Of a DNA stretch of 64,000 bases, positions 54,457 to 62,864 are shown one piece after another. This DNA comes from Flavobacterium xanthum. GTDB lineage: Bacteria > Bacteroidota > Bacteroidia > Flavobacteriales > Flavobacteriaceae. The DNA lies in the NCBI RefSeq assembly GCF_900142695.1, contig NZ_FRBU01000015.1, forward strand, positions 1-64,000, given 5' to 3'. The translations under genes were made by a program, and so were the position numbers. The notes below the pieces were generated by a model, which was not told the DNA's origin, ran no database searches, and was given only the letters and a program-made list of their open reading frames with translations. Numbering within the stretch: the stretch's first letter is position 1; each line of letters begins with the position of its first letter.

Positions 54457-54879
54457 TTAGTTGTTTGAAACGGTTAGCGTAACTAACATATTTCCTCTCG
54501 TCGCATTAGAATAAGGACACACTTGATGCGCTTTTTCTATTAAATCTTGCGCTACGTCTAGTGTTACTCCGGGAATAATTGCATGCAAAGCGGCTTCCAA
54601 ACCAAAACCTCCTGCGTCATTTTGTCCAATGCTTACACTTGCGGTTACGGTTGTTTCACCGGTTTGGATGTTTTCTTTTTTTATTACCAAGTTCAAGGCG
54701 CTATCAAAACAAGCCGAATAACCTGCAGCGAAAAGCATTTCTGGGTTGGCATAATCATCATTGGCTCCGCCTAACGCTTTTGGATATCGTACTTCTAATG
54801 CTACAATTCCGTTTTCGCTTTTTACTTGTCCGTTTCTACCGCCTGTTGCAGTAGCTTGTGTGGTATACAATGTTTTCAT
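54457..54879 (-). CDS. ohr: Organic hydroperoxide reductase Ohr
   Basis: 140-residue thiol peroxidase of the OsmC/Ohr family, reducing organic hydroperoxides with lipoyl groups as donor. The two catalytic cysteines are Cys57 (AAGYSACFDSAL) and Cys121 (QVCPYSNATRGN). The gene follows ohrR by 2 bp on the same strand, so the two are coupled. Confidence 0.96.
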   Translation of the reverse strand: MKTLYTTQATATGGRNGQVKSENGIVALEVRYPKALGGANDDYANPEMLFAAGYSACFDSALNLVIKKENIQTGETTVTASVSIGQNDAGGFGLEAALHAIIPGVTLDVAQDLIEKAHQVCPYSNATRGNMLVTLTVSNN

Positions 54880-54881
54880 CT

Positions 54882-55301
54882 TTATTTTTTTGCTATTTTA
54901 GTAATTATGTTTTTTAATAGTAACAAATCCTCCGCAGAAACATTCATAGCTTCCATTAACTGTTGCGGAATACAAGCTGCTTTTTCTTTTAGTGCTACCC
55001 CTTTTTCAGTCAATGAAATGTTGACGATTCTTTCATCAACAGTGCTTCTGATTCGGGTTACAAACGCCTTTGTTTCCATTCGTTTTAATAATGGCGTGAG
55101 CGTTCCACTATCTAATTTTAGTTTGTCACCAAGCTGATTAACGGTTTGCTCTTTGTATTCCCATAAAACAAGCATCACTAAATACTGCGGATAAGTCAAC
55201 TCAAGCGCCTCCAACAATGGACGGTATTGATTGATGATCTCCTTTGCGAAGGCGTAAACGGGAAAACAAACTTGCTCGCTGATGTGTAGTTGGTCTTTCA
55301 T
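54882..55301 (-). CDS. ohrR: OhrR, MarR-family organic peroxide sensor
   Basis: 139-residue winged-helix repressor. The redox Cys is Cys12 in SEQVCFPVYAFAK, matching the sensing cysteine of B. subtilis OhrR. The DNA-binding part reads LKLDSGTLTPLLKRMETKAFVTR. It represses ohr until organic peroxide oxidises the Cys. The frame is open for seven more codons, but the ATG at 55301 fits the family and lies behind a promoter and two operator palindromes. First gene of the operon. Confidence 0.93.
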   Translation of the reverse strand: MKDQLHISEQVCFPVYAFAKEIINQYRPLLEALELTYPQYLVMLVLWEYKEQTVNQLGDKLKLDSGTLTPLLKRMETKAFVTRIRSTVDERIVNISLTEKGVALKEKAACIPQQLMEAMNVSAEDLLLLKNIITKIAKK

Positions 55302-55319
55302 GGTTTGTTTATTATGGTA

Positions 55320-55349
55320 CAAAGATAGTTTTAATTATATTGTGTACAA
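55320..55349 (-). promoter_or_regulatory. Promoter of the ohrR operon
   Basis: On the minus strand: TTG (55347-55349), 19-bp gap, TATCTTTG (55320-55327). Full Bacteroidota consensus. The -33 element lies inside an operator palindrome. Confidence 0.65.
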
Positions 55350-55368
55350 TTTAATTGATTACAATTAA
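55339..55368. promoter_or_regulatory. OhrR operator palindromes
   Basis: Two adjacent palindromes: ATTGT-GT-ACAAT (55339-55350) and TTAATTG-ATTA-CAATTAA (55351-55368). They have the TACAATT-rich character of known OhrR sites, and the first overlaps the -33 element. Binding would block transcription of ohrR-ohr-nitroreductase, giving autorepression. Confidence 0.65.
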
Positions 55369-55412
55369 TATAAATTTAACTCGTGATGGTTTTTATTTCA
55401 TGGCTATTTTTT

Positions 55413-55749
55413 CAACATATAAGACAGGTAAGCTTTTTTTTTCGGAAAGATTCACTGATAAAAAATAAGATTCACTAAGCTGCTATTTAAACATATAAGG
55501 CATATAAGTGCATGTAAGTTTTAAACTCAGACAAATACAGCAACGGTTGTCGTTCCAAAGGAATCGCTACTAATTGAGTTTGGTTTCTTTTAAACATTTA
55601 AGACATGTAAGTTTTTCTTTCGTAAAGTCTCAGAGAGAAAGAAATAAGATTTACGAATCTGGTTTTTAACATATAAGTCATGTAAGTAAGTATCAGTTTT
55701 AAGCTTAAACAAATGAAGCAACGTTTATCATTCCTGATGAATCGATGGC
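55413..55749. repeat. Diverged tandem duplication, period about 180 bp
   Basis: Two units, 55414-55570 and 55594-55749. Each holds AACAT(A/T)TAAGACA(G/T)GTAAG, then AATAAGATT(C/T)AC, then a second ACATATAAG copy, then CAAAT(A/G)(C/A)AGCAACG, then TGAATCG or GGAATCG. The order is kept in both units while the sequence has drifted. No reading frame runs through it. Confidence 0.7.
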
Positions 55750-55811
55750 AGTGCCTCTCCTTAAAAATAGAGTCCTTATATCCAAAAGTTCTTTCGAGTT
55801 CTAAACGTTTT

Positions 55812-55959
55812 TAGCCTTGATAGCAGTGGAAAGCCTTTGCGAGGTGAAAACCATTTTTTTCTGGTTAAGGCAGAGCGACCGCAGGAAGCTCCTGCCCTAA
55901 CCTAGAAAAAAGGTTTGAACCTGCAAAGCTTGAAACGGATAGCGAGAATAGCTACTAAG
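55812..55959 (+). repeat. Structured intergenic element, copy C
   Basis: Long imperfect hairpin. CTTTGCGAGG pairs with CCTGCAAAG (one bulge), AAAACCATTTTTTTCT pairs with AGAAAAAAGGTTT, and the tip GGCAGAGC/GCTCCTGCC forms an inner stem. The outer blocks GATAGCAGTGGAAAGC and GGATAGCGAGAATAGC resemble the outer blocks of copies A and B (GTGATGGxAGxGG and ACAGCxxGACCC). Not coding. Confidence 0.65.
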
Positions 55960-56148
55960 GAAAAAATATTTCATGGTAGCTGAAATGACATACGTTATTT
56001 TGACTCTATTGCTATTGCCAATACCTAATTTTTTGATCCTTTGTGATTTTCTATTTTGCAAACAAAAAACTATCTTCGTACTTTGCAAGAAAGAAGAATT
56101 TTGACTTTAAAGGTGTGGTTCTTTTTGCAGTTTTCCAAATAATTTAAA
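55960..56148. other. recG leader
   Basis: No gene. Contains TACTTTGC near 56080, a weak -7 match, about 65 bp before the recG ATG. Confidence 0.4.
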
Positions 56149-58260
56149 ATGTCTGTTAACAACCTCCTCCTTACTCCTATAGAATATTTAAAAGGCGTTG
56201 GTCCCAATCGGGGCGAATTGCTGCGTAAAGAATTGGGAATTTACAAGTATGTGGATTTAGTGAATTTTTTCCCCAACAGATACATTGACCGAACGCGGTA
56301 TTACAAGATTAACGAACTGCAAAACAACAGTGCCGAGGTTCAAATAATCGGTAAAATCATCAACATTAAAACGGTTGAATTTGGCAGAAATCAAAAGCGT
56401 TTGGTCGCAACTTTTGTGGATGATACGGGTCAAATGGAACTCGTTTGGTTTCAAGGTCACAAATGGATTCGAGAGAGCTTAAAGCTCAATGAAATTTGTG
56501 TGATTTTTGGGAAATGCACCTCTTTTGGAAGTACATTCAATATGGCGCATCCGGAAATTGAGTTGATGAGCGAGCATGAAAAAAGCTTGCGTTCCGCCAT
56601 GCAACCGGTATATCCTTCGACAGAAACCTTGACGAATCGAGGGATTTCAAATCGAGTGATTAATAAAATGATGCAGCAATTGTTTCTTGAAACACAAGCG
56701 TTGTTTACGGAAACATTACCGGATTATTTAATCAACGAGTTGAAACTGATTCCTAAAAAAGCGGCTTTATTCAATATTCATTTTCCAAAAAGCACCGAAG
56801 TTTTGGCGAAAGCTAAATTCCGATTAATATTTGAAGAATTGTTCTTTATTCAGTTGCAATTAATCACAAAAAATCTCATTAGGAAACACAAAATAAAAGG
56901 ACACCCATTTTCTATTGTCGGTAACTATTTTAATGATTTTTACCAAAATCACTTGCCTTTTCAGTTGACCAATGCTCAAAAAAGAGTAATCAAAGAAATA
57001 CGAACGGACATGGGAAGCAACGCCCAAATGAACCGTTTGCTGCAGGGTGACGTAGGTTCCGGAAAAACCATTGTGGCTTTTATGAGCATGCTTTTGGCAC
57101 TTGATAATGGATTTCAGGCGTGCTTGATGGCGCCCACGGAAATCTTGGCAAATCAGCATTTTATTGGCTTATCAGAATTAGCCGAGACTTTAAATATAAA
57201 TATCCGAATCCTAACGGGTTCTACTAAAATAGCACAACGCCGAATTATCCATGAAGAATTGGAAAACGGTACGTTACATATCCTTATCGGAACGCATGCT
57301 TTACTAGAAGATAAAGTAAAATTCAAGAATTTAGGACTAGCCGTAATTGATGAGCAACACCGTTTTGGCGTAGAACAACGCTCTAAATTGTGGAAGAAAA
57401 ATGTGATTCCGCCACACGTTTTGGTAATGACCGCCACGCCTATTCCACGAACATTAGCAATGAGTTTGTATGGCGATTTAGACATTTCAGTAATCGATGA
57501 ATTGCCTCCAGGACGTAAACCAATTCAGACCGTACATCGTTTTGACAGTAACAGATTAAAAGTTTGGAAATTCCTTCGGGACGAAATTGCTTTGGGACGC
57601 CAAATTTATATTGTATATCCGTTAATTCAGGAATCAGAAAAAATGGATTTCAAAGATTTGATGGACGGTTATGAAAGTGTTTCCAGAGATTTTCCATTGC
57701 CACACTATTCGATTTCTATTCTCCACGGTAAAATGAAACCAGCAGAAAAAGATGCCGAAATGAAACGTTTTTCGGAGGGAAAAACCAATATTATGGTAGC
57801 CACCACCGTAATTGAAGTCGGAGTCAATGTTCCTAACGCCAGTGTGATGATTATTGAAAGTGCGGAACGTTTTGGGTTATCGCAACTGCATCAGCTTCGA
57901 GGTCGTGTGGGTCGTGGTGCAGAACAAAGTTATTGCATCCTGATGACGAGTCATAAATTGAGTTCCGACAGTAAAACCCGGATGGAAACCATGGTACAAA
58001 CCAATGATGGTTTCGAAATTGCTGAAGTCGACTTAAAACTTAGAGGTCCCGGTGATTTAATGGGAACGCAGCAAAGTGGGGTGCTAAACCTTCAAATTGC
58101 CGATTTGGTTCGCGATAGAGATACTTTGGCGCTAGCCAGAAATTATGCTTTAAAATTACTCAAGGAAGATGCAGGAATGCAAAAACCAGAGCATGCCGCT
58201 TTAAGAGTTGTTTTCATCGAAATGACTAAAAAGAAAAATATTTGGAATTATATTAGTTAA
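56149..58260 (+). CDS. recG: ATP-dependent DNA helicase RecG
   Basis: Reverses stalled replication forks and branch-migrates Holliday junctions. The N-terminal wedge/OB domain (AEVQIIGKIINIKTVEF), Walker A GDVGSGKTIVA, DEQH box (VIDEQHRFGVEQR), and LRGRVGRGAEQSYC with the RecG C-terminal TRG-like part are in order over 703 residues. The start MSVNNLLLTPIEYLKGVG is the usual one. Confidence 0.96.
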   Translation: MSVNNLLLTPIEYLKGVGPNRGELLRKELGIYKYVDLVNFFPNRYIDRTRYYKINELQNNSAEVQIIGKIINIKTVEFGRNQKRLVATFVDDTGQMELVWFQGHKWIRESLKLNEICVIFGKCTSFGSTFNMAHPEIELMSEHEKSLRSAMQPVYPSTETLTNRGISNRVINKMMQQLFLETQALFTETLPDYLINELKLIPKKAALFNIHFPKSTEVLAKAKFRLIFEELFFIQLQLITKNLIRKHKIKGHPFSIVGNYFNDFYQNHLPFQLTNAQKRVIKEIRTDMGSNAQMNRLLQGDVGSGKTIVAFMSMLLALDNGFQACLMAPTEILANQHFIGLSELAETLNINIRILTGSTKIAQRRIIHEELENGTLHILIGTHALLEDKVKFKNLGLAVIDEQHRFGVEQRSKLWKKNVIPPHVLVMTATPIPRTLAMSLYGDLDISVIDELPPGRKPIQTVHRFDSNRLKVWKFLRDEIALGRQIYIVYPLIQESEKMDFKDLMDGYESVSRDFPLPHYSISILHGKMKPAEKDAEMKRFSEGKTNIMVATTVIEVGVNVPNASVMIIESAERFGLSQLHQLRGRVGRGAEQSYCILMTSHKLSSDSKTRMETMVQTNDGFEIAEVDLKLRGPGDLMGTQQSGVLNLQIADLVRDRDTLALARNYALKLLKEDAGMQKPEHAALRVVFIEMTKKKNIWNYIS

Positions 58261-58301
58261 TTTTCGTCTGGCAACTATTTTTTTAAAATATATGGTTTGG
58301 C

Positions 58302-58511
58302 TTGGACGAATTGATACGTTTATTTGATTTCATTTTTACAATAAGTCCTTTTGGAAAAACTATTTTTCAATTGTTGATTAAACTAATGCTATTTTATGGA
58401 GTCCTATGGTCAATGATTTTATTGTTTTGCATCAAATTACCTATAGAAATTAAATATTTGTATGTACAAACGTTAAATAAAAATCAACATGATCACAAAT
58501 ATCGTTTCTAA
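58302..58511 (+). CDS. Possible small membrane protein
   Basis: 69-residue frame with a TTG start and one strong hydrophobic segment (LLIKLMLFYGVLWSMILLF), followed by a basic tail. The only ATG alternative would give 41 residues. No family known to me, no promoter. It lies in the 311-bp gap between recG and the efflux operon. Coding status is doubtful. Confidence 0.3.
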   Translation: MDELIRLFDFIFTISPFGKTIFQLLIKLMLFYGVLWSMILLFCIKLPIEIKYLYVQTLNKNQHDHKYRF

Positions 58512-58515
58512 AACC

Positions 58516-58523
58516 TAAATTTG
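58516..58523 (+). promoter_or_regulatory. Predicted -7 element of the efflux operon, TAAATTTG
   Basis: Exact TAnnTTTG match, 48 bp before the adaptor-gene ATG. It lies just past the doubtful small frame. No clear TTG -33. Confidence 0.45.
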
Positions 58524-58571
58524 TTTTTTAACTATATATACTGAAACCTAATCCTACTTTATATTACACTT

Positions 58572-59630
58572 ATGAAAATTAAATACTTAGTTTATGCCTT
58601 TTTAACTATTGGAATCATTGGCTTTATTGGTTACAGAATAACAGAAAATAAAAGTGGCGAAGGAGATGCTAAAGATTCCAAAGGAAAAGGCAAATCCATG
58701 AGCGTAAACGGAATTGTGGCAACACCGGCAACTTTTGACAATAATTTATCCCTTTCTGGTTCTATTGAAGCGAATGAACAAGTTGAAATCCGAAGCGAAG
58801 TTTCTGGAATTGTTGAAGGTATTTATTTTAAGGAAGGAAGCAACGTGAGTAAAGGACAAGTACTTTTTAAGGTAAATGATCTAGAGTTAAGAGCGCAGTT
58901 GAGACAAACTTCTACTAGAGAAGGACTAGCCTCGGAAAACGAAAGAAGAGCCAAACTGCTCTTGCAAAAAGAAGCCATCAGTCAAGAAGAGTACGATTTA
59001 GCAAGAGCGGACTTAAAATCGGCACAAGCTCAAAGCCAATTGATAAAGGCGCAAATTGCAAAAACATCTGTTAGAGCACCATTCTCTGGTAGAATTGGAT
59101 TGCGTTCTATTTCACCTGGGACTTATATTACACCTGCGATATTGGTAGCAAAATTAGTAAATACTGGAAAACTAAAAATCACTTTTTCGATACCTGAAAA
59201 ATATGCGAGCCAAGTAAAAACGAATACGACACTCACCTTTAAAGTGGCAGGTTCTGATGAAAAATTTAGCGCTACAGTGTACGCTATTGAACCAGAAGTA
59301 GCCATCGCAACAAGAACATTACAAGTTCGTGCTATTGCAGATAATAAAACAGGTAAATTATTACCAGGAACTTTTGCAGATGTCGAATTGCCTTTGGACA
59401 TTATAAAAGATGCTATAGTAGTTCCTACTGAAGCCATTATCCCGATACAAAACGGTAAAAAAGTTTTCATTTCCTCAAATGGTCAAGCCAAAGAAGTAAT
59501 GATAGAAACGGCAACGAGAACAGATGCTACCATCTTGGTTCTTTCTGGTTTAAAAGCAGGCGACACAGTAATTACCAGCGGTGTCATGTCCTTAAAAAAC
59601 GAAACTCCAGTGACTGTTACAATTAAATAG
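58572..59630 (+). CDS. RND efflux periplasmic adaptor (MFP)
   Basis: 352-residue membrane-fusion protein. One N-terminal helix anchors it, with a glycine/lysine-rich linker, then the lipoyl-type barrel-sandwich halves (VEIRSEVSGIVEGIYFKEGS and AKTSVRAPFSGRIGLRSI) around a helical hairpin, then beta-barrel and membrane-proximal domains. It links the RND pump to the outer-membrane channel. The first gene of the operon; permease and TolC genes follow. Confidence 0.93.
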   Translation: MKIKYLVYAFLTIGIIGFIGYRITENKSGEGDAKDSKGKGKSMSVNGIVATPATFDNNLSLSGSIEANEQVEIRSEVSGIVEGIYFKEGSNVSKGQVLFKVNDLELRAQLRQTSTREGLASENERRAKLLLQKEAISQEEYDLARADLKSAQAQSQLIKAQIAKTSVRAPFSGRIGLRSISPGTYITPAILVAKLVNTGKLKITFSIPEKYASQVKTNTTLTFKVAGSDEKFSATVYAIEPEVAIATRTLQVRAIADNKTGKLLPGTFADVELPLDIIKDAIVVPTEAIIPIQNGKKVFISSNGQAKEVMIETATRTDATILVLSGLKAGDTVITSGVMSLKNETPVTVTIK

Positions 59631-59698
59631 ATTGAGATATTGAGTTCCTGCAAAGCAATTTAAAGTCTAACATCAGCAATTAAAAATCTAAAATCTAA

Positions 59699-62600
59699 AT
59701 GAGTTTATCCACAACAAGTATTAGAAGACCTGTATTTACCATAGTAATCAATTTAGCCATCGTTTTGTTTGGTTTAATTGGATACACCTTTCTTGGCGTT
59801 CGAGAGTTTCCATCAATTGATCCTGCGCAAGTTTCCATTCGTACCAATTATACTGGTGCAAATGCGGATATAATCGAATCCCAAATTACGGAACCGCTTG
59901 AGAAAGCGATCAATTCCATTGACGGAATCAGAAATGTGACCTCTTCCAGCGCACAAGGAAGCAGCAACATTACGATTGAATTTAATTTGGATAAAAATTT
60001 GGAGGATGCAGCTAACGATGTCCGCGACAAAGTATCACAAGCCGTTAGAAACCTTCCACAAGATATTGATTCTCCTCCAGTAGTTTCGAAAGCGGATGCC
60101 AATGGCGATGCCATTATTTCGATGACCGTTCAAAGTGATACACGAAATGCACTAGAGCTTAGTGATTATGCTGAAAATGTCATTTCACAAAGGCTTGAAA
60201 CCATTCCTGGTGTGAGTGGTGTCCAAATTTGGGGCCAAAAAAGATATGCGATGCGGTTGTGGATTGATCCAGTAAAACTGGCTTCGTATGGCTGTACCGT
60301 TTCTGAAGTACGAGATGCATTAAACAAGCAAAATGTTGAATTACCGTCCGGAAAACTAACCGGTGATAATACCGAATTAACGGTAAAAACAGTGGGAAAC
60401 CTTTCTACTGCTGCCGAATTTAATAATATTATAATTCGTTCTGAAGGGGAAAAAGTAGTACGTTTTAGTGATGTAGGAACCGCAATTCTTGGACCTGAAA
60501 ATACAGAAACTAAAATGACACAATCTGGAGCACCGTTAGTGGGTGTTGCAATTGTGCCACTACCAGGGGCCAATTATTTAGATATTTCGACTGCTTTTTA
60601 TAAAGAATTTGAAAAATTAAAAAAGGATTTACCAAAAGACATCAAGCTAAATATTGCTATTGACAATACGATTTTTGTAAAAAAATCAGTTATTGAAGTG
60701 GCTGAGACCTTAGGGATTTCCATTATTTTGGTAATCTTGATTATCTATTTATTCTTTAGGGATTGGGCTATTGCGTTTAGACCTCTAATTGATATTCCAG
60801 TTTCATTGATTGCTACGTTCTTCATCATGTGGCTTTTTGGTTTTTCCATTAATGTATTGACATTATTAGCCATTGTTCTGGCAACAGGATTAGTGGTTGA
60901 TGATGGAATTGTAGTCACCGAGAATATTTTCAAAAAAGTAGAAGAAGGCATGACGCCAATCGAGGCAGCCATCAAAGGGTCTAACGAAATATTCTTTGCG
61001 GTAATTTCAATTTCAATCACCTTAGCAGCGGTATTTCTTCCAGTAATTTTCCTCGAAGGATTTGTCGGTCGACTGTTTCGGGAATTTGGAGTCGTCATTG
61101 GTGCTGCCGTTTTGATTTCGGCATTTGTATCGTTGACTTTAACCCCAATGTTAAATGCCTATCTCATGAAAGGTGGCGAACAAAAGAAATCCAAATTCTA
61201 CATTCGAACAGAACCTTATTTTCAAAAATTAAATAGCGGTTATGCCAGTTCCTTAAGCAGTTTTATGAAAAAAAAATGGTTAAGTTTCCCTATTCTTATT
61301 GCGTGTTTTGGGTTAATCTATTTGTTTTTTAACCTTTTGCAAAAAGAAACAGCACCGTATGATGATCGCAGTGGTTTTGTATTGCGAATGACCACACCGG
61401 AAGGATCTTCTTATGAATACACGGATCGCTTCATGCAAGATGTATCAAAATTAGTAGATGACTCTATTCCCGGAAAAAAAGTAGCGTTGGTAATTACCTC
61501 CCCTGGTTTTGGATCTTCTTCCGTTAACAGTGGTTTTATCCGCGTATCATTAGTTCAACCCAATGAAAGAACTGATTCTCAAAAAGAAATTGCAGAGAAA
61601 TTAACCAAGTGGACTAAGCAATATCCCGATGCAAAAACCTCTGTCATTGAGCAACCAACTATCGCAGTAAACCGACGCGGTGGATTACCGATTCAATATA
61701 TTATTCAAGCACCCAACTTTAAAAAACTGGAAGAAAAAATTCCTCTTTTTATGGATGAGGTGAGTCAGAACCCGACCTTTGCAGTTAGTGATGTAAATTT
61801 AAAATTTAATAAACCTGAGGTTAATGTCACCATTGACAGGGAAAAAGCCGAAAGTCTTGGAATATCCGTGATTGACATTGCACAAACATTGCAGCTTTCC
61901 TTGAGCGGACAACGCTTTGGATACTTTATGAGGAATGGAAAACAGTATCAGGTTATTGGACAATTTGACCAAAAAGACCGTTCAAAACCATTGGATTTAA
62001 CCTCGATGTTTGTAAAAAACAATATGGGACAATTAATCCAAATGGATAACGTGGTGAGCATCGAAGAAAAAAGTAATCCGCCGCAACTATACCACAACAA
62101 CCGTTATATGGCTGCAACGGTTTCTGCAGGTCTTGCTCCAGGCAAAAGTATCAGCGATGGAATTGATGCAATGAACGAAATAAAAGCCAAAGTTCTTGAT
62201 GATACCTTTACAACTGATTTAGGGGGAGAATCCAGGGATTTTGTCGAAAGTAGTTCGAATACTGCCTTCGCATTTGGATTGGCTTTATTGCTAATATTTT
62301 TAATTTTGGCAGCACAATTTGAGAGTTTTATTGACCCTTTCATTATTATTCTGACCGTCCCAATGGCAGTTGCAGGAGCTTTATTCTCCTTGTGGTTGTT
62401 TGACCAAACGTGGAATATTTTCAGCCAAATTGGAACTGTAATGCTTATTGGTTTGGTAACCAAAAATGGAATCCTAATTGTCGAATTTGCAAACCAACTT
62501 CGAGAACAAGGCAAACCAAAATTAGAAGCCATTTTAGAAGCTTCAGAAGCGAGATTGAGGCCGATTTTAATGACAAGTTTAGCAATTTCACTGGGTGCGT

Positions 62601-62794
62601 TGCCTATTGCCTTATCCTTAGGAGCTGCCTCAACCAGTAGAATTGGAATGGGAGTTGTTATTGTTGGGGGAACTATTTTCTCGCTTGTTTTAACTTTATT
62701 TGTAATACCAGCCATGTATTTAATGTGGTCGAAAGCTCGTAAACATTATCCTGAATTTGACCATATTGAAGAATATGAGAAAGAAGTTAAATAA
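59699..62794 (+). CDS. RND efflux permease, HAE1/AcrB type
   Basis: 1031-residue inner-membrane pump driven by protons. Twelve membrane helices in two sets and two large periplasmic loops; TM4 holds GLVVDDGIVVTENIF with the Asp-Asp pair of the proton relay. IDIPVSLIATFFIMW and RLRPILMTSLAISLGALP are typical helices. It belongs to the hydrophobe-type family, so drugs, bile-like compounds or dyes are likely substrates; specificity is unknown. Confidence 0.95.
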   Translation: MSLSTTSIRRPVFTIVINLAIVLFGLIGYTFLGVREFPSIDPAQVSIRTNYTGANADIIESQITEPLEKAINSIDGIRNVTSSSAQGSSNITIEFNLDKNLEDAANDVRDKVSQAVRNLPQDIDSPPVVSKADANGDAIISMTVQSDTRNALELSDYAENVISQRLETIPGVSGVQIWGQKRYAMRLWIDPVKLASYGCTVSEVRDALNKQNVELPSGKLTGDNTELTVKTVGNLSTAAEFNNIIIRSEGEKVVRFSDVGTAILGPENTETKMTQSGAPLVGVAIVPLPGANYLDISTAFYKEFEKLKKDLPKDIKLNIAIDNTIFVKKSVIEVAETLGISIILVILIIYLFFRDWAIAFRPLIDIPVSLIATFFIMWLFGFSINVLTLLAIVLATGLVVDDGIVVTENIFKKVEEGMTPIEAAIKGSNEIFFAVISISITLAAVFLPVIFLEGFVGRLFREFGVVIGAAVLISAFVSLTLTPMLNAYLMKGGEQKKSKFYIRTEPYFQKLNSGYASSLSSFMKKKWLSFPILIACFGLIYLFFNLLQKETAPYDDRSGFVLRMTTPEGSSYEYTDRFMQDVSKLVDDSIPGKKVALVITSPGFGSSSVNSGFIRVSLVQPNERTDSQKEIAEKLTKWTKQYPDAKTSVIEQPTIAVNRRGGLPIQYIIQAPNFKKLEEKIPLFMDEVSQNPTFAVSDVNLKFNKPEVNVTIDREKAESLGISVIDIAQTLQLSLSGQRFGYFMRNGKQYQVIGQFDQKDRSKPLDLTSMFVKNNMGQLIQMDNVVSIEEKSNPPQLYHNNRYMAATVSAGLAPGKSISDGIDAMNEIKAKVLDDTFTTDLGGESRDFVESSSNTAFAFGLALLLIFLILAAQFESFIDPFIIILTVPMAVAGALFSLWLFDQTWNIFSQIGTVMLIGLVTKNGILIVEFANQLREQGKPKLEAILEASEARLRPILMTSLAISLGALPIALSLGAASTSRIGMGVVIVGGTIFSLVLTLFVIPAMYLMWSKARKHYPEFDHIEEYEKEVK

Positions 62795-62864
62795 TATGAA
62801 TGGAACCCTGATGTCTGGGATTATAAATCATTTACAATAATAATCCCAGTCAAAAAATAAAAAT

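Noticed and set aside
55413..55749. CRISPR-like array
   Set aside because: The ACATATAAG words are not evenly spaced, spacers are not unique sequences between identical repeats, and no cas gene lies near.
58292..58327. Short ATG frame ahead of the doubtful 69-residue frame
   Set aside because: It ends after eleven codons and has no supporting signal.
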